DNA of 64,000 bases from the NCBI GenBank assembly GCA_950054155.1, contig CATLOT010000013.1, positions 28,007-92,006 on the forward strand, read 5' to 3'. Source of the stretch: an uncultured Bacteriovoracaceae bacterium (GTDB taxonomy: Bacteria > Bdellovibrionota > Bacteriovoracia > Bacteriovoracales > Bacteriovoracaceae). Below are positions 58,899-64,000 of the stretch, piece after piece. The translations under genes and the position numbers were made by a program. The notes below the pieces were generated by a model, which saw only the letters and a list, made by a program, of their open reading frames with translations, ran no database searches and was not told the DNA's origin. Position 1 is the stretch's first letter. Every line of letters begins with the position of its first letter.

Positions 58899-60375
58899 CG
58901 TATTTTTTAAAGTTTTGCCAGGCCTCTTCTAAGCTTGGCATATCCTCTTTAAAGCCCGGAAGAACCTTAAAGTCGGAAGGATTCTCTTTTATAAAGCTGA
59001 TTATTTGTTCGATCTTCTCCCATTCATAGATTTCCTGTGTGGAGGAAAGCTTTTCTCTTAGGAGTTTAGCCCATTGAAACTCAACAAAAGCAATATCCGT
59101 CTCATCAAAGACACCCGCCTTTTTGAGAATCCACGCGACTCCTCGGTAGTAGTCCTCACTCATCGCCAAAAAGGAAGTGGGAAGCTGATCCCAAGAAACA
59201 GATCTTCCCTGACTCTCAAGGTGAATCAATTTATTTTCTTCAAGCCACTTTCTGAACTTCTTTGTTTTCTTACCTTCAAAGGACTTTAAAAACTTGTAGC
59301 TAATCTTAAGCTCTTGATCAGGAAAGCGTCTTTTAAAGATCTCTTGTGCCTGAGAGAGAGCGATAAAGAGGTGGTGACGATCACTAATCATTCGCTTGCC
59401 CTTTGGAGTCACCACATAGGGAAGAGGCCTCTTACTCAAATAATGTTGAATGCTTTGAAAATCATCATTTTCAAACTTTTTAAGAAGATACTTGATACGG
59501 GGAACACCATAATTAACCTGACCAGGGACCGTCATTGAGATGGCCTCTCCTAAGGTTAAAACCTTCTTCTCATTCCACCCTAAAATACGGGCATACTTTT
59601 TAAGATTCTTTCTCGCGACCTCAATGCTAACGGCCTCTTCTTTAAAGCCCGCAAGAGAGCGAAAGTCATCAGGATGATCTTGAATAAATTTAACCGCAGC
59701 CTCAATACTTGCCCAACTCCACTCAGTCTTTAACTCTGGAAAACTCTCTCTTAAGCGATCCGCCCATTGAAACTCAGCAAAGGCAATACCTGTATCATCC
59801 ATGACCTCTGCCTTTTTTAAGACCCAGGCCATTCCTCGAAAGTAATCCTGCTTCATTTGATCAAAGTGAGAGGGGAGCTCACTCCAACCAATTTGTTGTC
59901 CACTACTTCTTAAAAAGACGAGATTATTTTCTTCAAGGAAGCGTTGAAACTCACGAAGGTCGCGTCCTGTAAAATCCTCCCCCAGGGAATAGCTTATTTT
60001 TAAATGCTTTCCTGGAAAACGAGTTTTGAGAATAGACTGACCCTTAAGAAAGCCCAAAAACATATGGTGCCGATCACTAATAAGCCTTCTCCCATTAGGG
60101 TCAAGGACATAGGGAATTGGTCTTTCATCGAGGTATTTTTGAAGTTTTCTAAAGCTATCACTGCGGATTTTATCAAGGAGGTAATCAACCCGAGGCGTGC
60201 CGTAATCAGACTGGCCAGGACGTAACTGTGCTGCCGATTGACTAATGCTTAGGCGTGATTCTTGAAGGCGTAAGAGCCTCGCCATCTCAAGGTGATAAGG
60301 CCTTAAACTTTCACCAAAACTTGGGGTGAAACCTAAGAAGGTCACTAAGAAGATAAGTAATAGTCTTGCTGCCAT
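58891..60375 (-). CDS. Exported protein with two tandem ParBc_2-like domains
   Basis: About 494 residues from the Met at 60375, whose first 22 residues (MAARLLLIFLVTFLGFTPSF) form a signal peptide; upstream in-frame codons reach 60462 but lack a better ribosome site. The mature part is a duplication. Each half has a PGQ..YG.PR..YLL segment, then RP.PYV..P.G.R.ISDRHH.F, then a segment near YYRGVAWILKKAGVFDETD. The DRHH motif matches the ParBc_2 (putative ParB-like nuclease) family, normally a single domain. It is convergent with the CoA-transferase operon (8-nt overlap). An exported two-domain form could act on host or environmental DNA or on something else; no activity is proven. Confidence 0.65.
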   Translation of the reverse strand: MAARLLLIFLVTFLGFTPSFGESLRPYHLEMARLLRLQESRLSISQSAAQLRPGQSDYGTPRVDYLLDKIRSDSFRKLQKYLDERPIPYVLDPNGRRLISDRHHMFLGFLKGQSILKTRFPGKHLKISYSLGEDFTGRDLREFQRFLEENNLVFLRSSGQQIGWSELPSHFDQMKQDYFRGMAWVLKKAEVMDDTGIAFAEFQWADRLRESFPELKTEWSWASIEAAVKFIQDHPDDFRSLAGFKEEAVSIEVARKNLKKYARILGWNEKKVLTLGEAISMTVPGQVNYGVPRIKYLLKKFENDDFQSIQHYLSKRPLPYVVTPKGKRMISDRHHLFIALSQAQEIFKRRFPDQELKISYKFLKSFEGKKTKKFRKWLEENKLIHLESQGRSVSWDQLPTSFLAMSEDYYRGVAWILKKAGVFDETDIAFVEFQWAKLLREKLSSTQEIYEWEKIEQIISFIKENPSDFKVLPGFKEDMPSLEEAWQNFKKYAN

Positions 60376-60500
60376 ATCCACTAATCGTATCGTAAAGCCC
60401 ACCCTTCGTCTTATGGAAAATTGCACACTTTTTAGGTCATTTCCAAAAAGGAAGCAAATCACAAAGCCTAAAATTTATAAGGACTTACAAGATAAAAAAG

Positions 60501-60529
60501 TTGACCTCAAAACTACAGGATAAAATAAA
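60501..60529 (+). promoter_or_regulatory. Candidate promoter of the RCC1-repeat lipoprotein gene
   Basis: TTGACC (60501-60506) with AATAAA (60524-60529) at a 17-bp spacing, or TAAAAT at 60521 with a too-short spacer of 14. Start codon is 25 bp further on. Weak -10, so uncertain. Confidence 0.3.
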
Positions 60530-60553
60530 AACTACCGATAAACAGTGAGTAAA

Positions 60554-62260
60554 ATGAAAAGTATTCTCCCCTGCCTCCTGGCCCTATTTATCTTTGCCGC
60601 CTGTTCTCCAAAGTCTGAGAAGTCGGCAACCTCTATTGTCATCAATGCGGGCTTTCTCGGTGGAGGTGGCTTTTCTGGAGGCGCTGTTATTTATGGAAAG
60701 GGTCCAGAAGGACAAAACTTCTCTTTAGTCGTTGCCGGTGGAGATACCAGTGAGAGTATTGAACTTGATGAGGGTGAGTGGAATATCGCGGCGATTGGCT
60801 GGAATGGGAGTAACCCCCTCACAGGCTCAGTCGAGTGCGGACTTTCTAATGTTACGGTTCAAGGGGTTGATACCCTTATTGATGTTGTCGTAAGACCTGA
60901 AAACTGCACTAATATTCTCTTTAGTCCAGCCGCCTTTAGAAATGGTAACAGCTTTAAAAATCTAGAGCTCATTGGTTGTGATGATAATAGCGGCAAATCA
61001 GCAGGCGATAATTGTGATGGGGCTCAAAAAGGCGGTGTTCGCTCTTTTCAAGTGGTCCTTCCAAGTTATCGCAATGGTACGGTTACCTCTTCAAGACTCG
61101 CCAGTACTTGCTATAGTGACTCTGGCACGACGGACTCGACTATAAGCTCTAACCTTACTATTCCCGTGAGTCGCAGTGGCGCTGGTTATATCAAAACGCG
61201 TATTCGCGCTTATAGTGGAGCTGATTGCACAGGTGGTATTCGTCTCTTAGATTTTGAAAATGGCCTAATTAATGGGGCTTCCTTAGGCACTCCCCTACTT
61301 TATCCCTCCGGGACAAAAACTCAGCTCTTTGTGAGACTTCCCAAAGTCCCCCCTCTTTTAGCAGGGTATGATGTCAATTCCATGATTCTTAATCAGGGAA
61401 AATTTCTTATTAGTAATTTTCCCATCAACCAAGGTGGTGAGGTCACGGCCTTCACTATTGCCCCAGCTCTTCCAGTAGGAATTACATTAAATACAACAAC
61501 CGGGGAAATTTCAGGCACGCCAACGGTCACCTCCGCGAGCACAACCTATACCATTACGGCCACTGGTCCCGAAGGCTCAGACTCCACAACGATCTCTATG
61601 GTTGTTGATGGACCTGTCCCCAGTATCACAGCCTACACAGAATCGCCTGCTGTTCATATCGTAGGAGAAACACTCTCCCCCAATAACCCAACGACTTCAG
61701 GTCCCCCGGCCACTTACTTTAGTATTACGCCAGCGCCCCCAGCAGGAATCAGTTTTAATCCAGCGACTGGCTCCCTTAGTGGCTCTCCCACAAATCAGGC
61801 ACCTAATCGTGACCACAGAATTATTGCTCACAACGCTAACGGAGAAAGTCATCCCTACCTTCTGAATCTGGAGGTGAATACACCTGCTAATATAGAAGTG
61901 AACTTCCCTAGTGTTTCCTATGGAAATATTATTATCGGAAACAGTATTGATGCCAACCTAACCTATACAAATACGGGGGGAACCCAAGCGACCGCCTTTA
62001 GTGCTACTTTTAGTAACGCAGACTTTAGCGGTTCAACAACCTGTACAGCAATACTCGCTCCTGGAGCCAGCTGTACCTATACAGTAACCTTCGCTCCGAC
62101 TACGAATTCACTTTATACTGACACTCTTGACATTAATTACCATAATGGCCTTTCGACTCAAACCACCACTACAACCTTAACAGGACAGGGTTTATTACCG
62201 GCTAACCTAACCATAAGCGAAGCAGACCCCTATAATTTTGGAACCTTTGCGACTTTCTGA
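60554..62260 (+). CDS. Surface lipoprotein, N-terminal part before a frameshift (Ig-like and choice-of-anchor-type repeats)
   Basis: 568 residues from the ATG at 60554, with the lipobox FAAC (Cys 17). Residues about 20-240 are an unknown Cys-containing region. At about 255-440 there are two He_PIG-type Ig-like repeats (GITLNTTTGEISGTPTV and GISFNPATGSLSGSP), then an ASPM-like/choice-of-anchor D repeat (VNFPSVSYGNIIIGNS, ASCTYTVTFAP). The frame then hits TGA at 62258, while the +1 frame carries on the same repeat type without a break (SDNDRTQSFTVTNTG). So the gene is frameshifted by a one-base change near 62246-62255. The rest follows as a separate entry. Confidence 0.75.
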   Translation: MKSILPCLLALFIFAACSPKSEKSATSIVINAGFLGGGGFSGGAVIYGKGPEGQNFSLVVAGGDTSESIELDEGEWNIAAIGWNGSNPLTGSVECGLSNVTVQGVDTLIDVVVRPENCTNILFSPAAFRNGNSFKNLELIGCDDNSGKSAGDNCDGAQKGGVRSFQVVLPSYRNGTVTSSRLASTCYSDSGTTDSTISSNLTIPVSRSGAGYIKTRIRAYSGADCTGGIRLLDFENGLINGASLGTPLLYPSGTKTQLFVRLPKVPPLLAGYDVNSMILNQGKFLISNFPINQGGEVTAFTIAPALPVGITLNTTTGEISGTPTVTSASTTYTITATGPEGSDSTTISMVVDGPVPSITAYTESPAVHIVGETLSPNNPTTSGPPATYFSITPAPPAGISFNPATGSLSGSPTNQAPNRDHRIIAHNANGESHPYLLNLEVNTPANIEVNFPSVSYGNIIIGNSIDANLTYTNTGGTQATAFSATFSNADFSGSTTCTAILAPGASCTYTVTFAPTTNSLYTDTLDINYHNGLSTQTTTTTLTGQGLLPANLTISEADPYNFGTFATF

Positions 62261-64000
62261 TAATGATCGAACCCAATCCTTTACGGTAACCAACACAGGA
62301 GAGGTCGCTGCTACATCAATTAGTGAATCCGGCCTTAGCACAGCCTTTTCTTTTACAGGAGGAAGTTTCCCAGGAACTGGGGGCACCTGTTCCTCTAGCC
62401 TCGCAGCAGGTAGCAGCTGTACCCTAAATGTGAGTTTTGACACAGCTTCGGCTGCAGCCTACTCAAGCTCAATCACGCTTGATTATGATAATGGAGTCAC
62501 AACCACTTCAAGTATTCGATCTTTGACTGGAACTATTCTCACTCCGGCCCAACTCACGATAAACGCTGGTAGTAATCTTTATCTTGGAGTTGTGCCTGCT
62601 TACCCGACAAGTCCTAATAGTAATTTAGGGGCATGGGATGCCAGCTCCAACACACCAACCCTCACTGATGGTTCAGGAAGTGATGGTCAATACTATACAA
62701 ACTCTGGTGCAGGAACAGTTGACTTTGGTAATGGCGACATTGACTTTGCTATCGGTGATCTTGTTCTATACCATCAAGGTAAATGGCATCGCGTTGGCGC
62801 CATTCCGGATCAGGCCTTAACCGTGACAAATAACGGTGAGTATACGGCAAGCAATATTAGTGTCCTCACTCTTGCCGCGCCATACTCTATTAAATCAAAT
62901 AGCTGTGGAGCAACCTTAGCGGGTAGTGCCAGCTGTACAATTACCATCGAGACAAAAGGTCTTGAAGTTGAAAAGGCCATCGAGAATATCACCCTTAATT
63001 ATCAAAAAGATTTTGATGGTAATTTTGAAGCTTCACAAATTTCCCTCAGTGCAAAAGTTGGGAGAATTTTAAAGATTGTAGCCGGAGATAATCATAAGTG
63101 TGCTCTCTTTGAACTTGGAAAGGTGAAATGCTGGGGCAACAATAGTTTTGGTCAACTTGGTCTTGAAAACACGACTGCCTTTGAAGCAAATCCAGGCACC
63201 CTCGGAGGAAATATTCCCCTCGTCGACTTAGGTTCAGGAATCAAGGCAAAGGATATCACTGCTGGTAAAGATCATAATTGTATCCTGACAACAGGAAACG
63301 AGATTAAATGTTGGGGTGCTAATGGTAATGGTCAATTAGGTATAGGCTCCTTAACAGGGAGGGGTGCAATTACTGGAGACATGGGTGACAATCTTCCCTT
63401 CGTTGATTTTCCAGCGAACTCAGTTCGAGGGGTATATGCCGGTGGCAACACGACCTGCGCCTTACTTGTAGGACCAGAGCTTAAGTGCTGGGGCTATAAT
63501 AATAGAGGCCAACTTGGCCTTGGTGACACCTCTATGAGAGGCCATAACCCAGCTAATTTACCAAAGGACTTAACGGCGCTTCCCTTGGGTTCAAAATCAT
63601 TCAAAGGAATCTCTGTTGGTGATACCCATATTTGTATTAATCAGGAAACTGATGATGTACGCTGCTGGGGTGAAAACACTCATGGCCAACTTGGTCAGGA
63701 AAACTCCAGTCATATTGGAAATCTTGGGGAGCAAATGAGCTCGCTTACGAAAGTCGAGCTTGGAGGATTACCCCTGGATTTTGTCAGTGCGGGGTATCGA
63801 ACAAGTTGTGCGATTGCTGAAAATGAAAAAGCAAAGTGCTGGGGTCTTGGTGAAAAAGGACAACTTGGACAGGAAAGCACCGCTAATATTGGCGACCAGG
63901 CTTTAGAAATGGGAGTGAACCTATCAAAGATCAATATTCCTGGAGTGCATAAAGCTGTGAGCCAGACTTATGAGCAAGTCACCTGTATTCTCAATGATAG
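62253..64000 (+). CDS. Surface lipoprotein, part after the frameshift: choice-of-anchor-type and RCC1 repeats (cut by window edge)
   Basis: An open frame of 582 codons, with no stop, running from 62253 to the window end, belonging to the same protein as the preceding entry. It begins with choice-of-anchor-type repeats (TVTNTGEVAATSISESGLS, SSLAAGSSCTLNVSF, SASCTITIETKG). A module with LTDGSGSDGQYY..DFAIGDLVLYHQGKWHRVG (62630-62805) lies within one such repeat. From about 63070 come at least five RCC1 repeats, each with CALF/CALL then KCWG.N..GQLG, the propeller signature. Such proteins are commonly surface-exposed adhesin-like molecules. No start codon is used here; the piece is only readable after the shift. 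Confidence 0.75.

Overview
The window looks like chromosomal DNA of a Gram-negative bacterium, most likely a member of the Bacteriovoracales/Bdellovibrionota (Bacteriovorax or Halobacteriovorax-like). The support is indirect: a Kdo transferase and several C-terminal-Phe outer-membrane barrels (Gram-negative envelope), at least seven lipoproteins, a Lys/Ala-rich histone-H1-like protein, a RicT homologue beside tmk and holB, RCC1-repeat and choice-of-anchor-type surface lipoproteins, and very dense packing with many 4-17 nt gene overlaps. No rRNA, tRNA, insertion sequence, prophage or CRISPR array was seen, and no gene-free stretch exceeds about 275 bases.

Layout. 1-5.2 kb, minus strand: a thiolase running off the left edge, an outer-membrane barrel, and an operon of waaA (Kdo transferase), an unrecognised Rossmann-like protein and a small pilin-like membrane protein. 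5.4-14.1 kb, plus strand: a DNA-metabolism block of tandem-GYF membrane protein, tmk, holB, ricT, sbcD and sbcC. 14.1-17.5 kb, minus: PfkB-type kinase, asnS and an orphan ParB-like protein. 17.6-24.5 kb: H1-like protein, three lipoproteins of unknown role, and truA with a small companion gene on the other strand.

24.5-34.8 kb is mainly signalling and envelope on the minus strand. It holds an SH3/barrel protein, a ScfR/RamB-like regulator, a hybrid histidine kinase overlapping a Tat-exported polyamine-type binding protein that carries an in-frame TGA, a cNMP-binding/EAL protein, and a four-gene coupled operon (ExbB-like channel, ExbD-like helix fused to a von Willebrand A domain, DUF1415, e(P4)-type phosphatase). 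34.9-39.7 kb: CheY-like regulator, 3-hydroxyisobutyryl-CoA hydrolase, FKBP lipoprotein, RNase HI, a PTPS/QueD-family enzyme and an M14 carboxypeptidase. 39.7-49.2 kb, minus: membrane-anchored ferredoxin, the classical rimP-nusA-infB-rbfA-truB operon, and rimI behind a TPR/winged-helix regulator.

49.4-58.9 kb, plus: thrS, ddl and a tightly coupled five-gene operon. The operon contains a 1030-residue fusion (class III aminotransferase, GNAT acetyltransferase, and a second aminotransferase-like module that has lost its PLP lysine), a C45-type autoproteolytic acyltransferase/amidohydrolase, a stand-alone class III aminotransferase and both subunits of a 3-oxoacid CoA-transferase. This is the best candidate for an undescribed catabolic system: an amine or amino acid appears to be transaminated, acylated or deacylated, and finally activated as a CoA ester that could enter thiolase-dependent metabolism. 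The window ends with an exported protein made of two ParBc_2-like repeats (minus) and a long lipoprotein with Ig-like, choice-of-anchor-like and RCC1 repeats. That last gene has a single frameshift near 62250 and is cut by the right edge.
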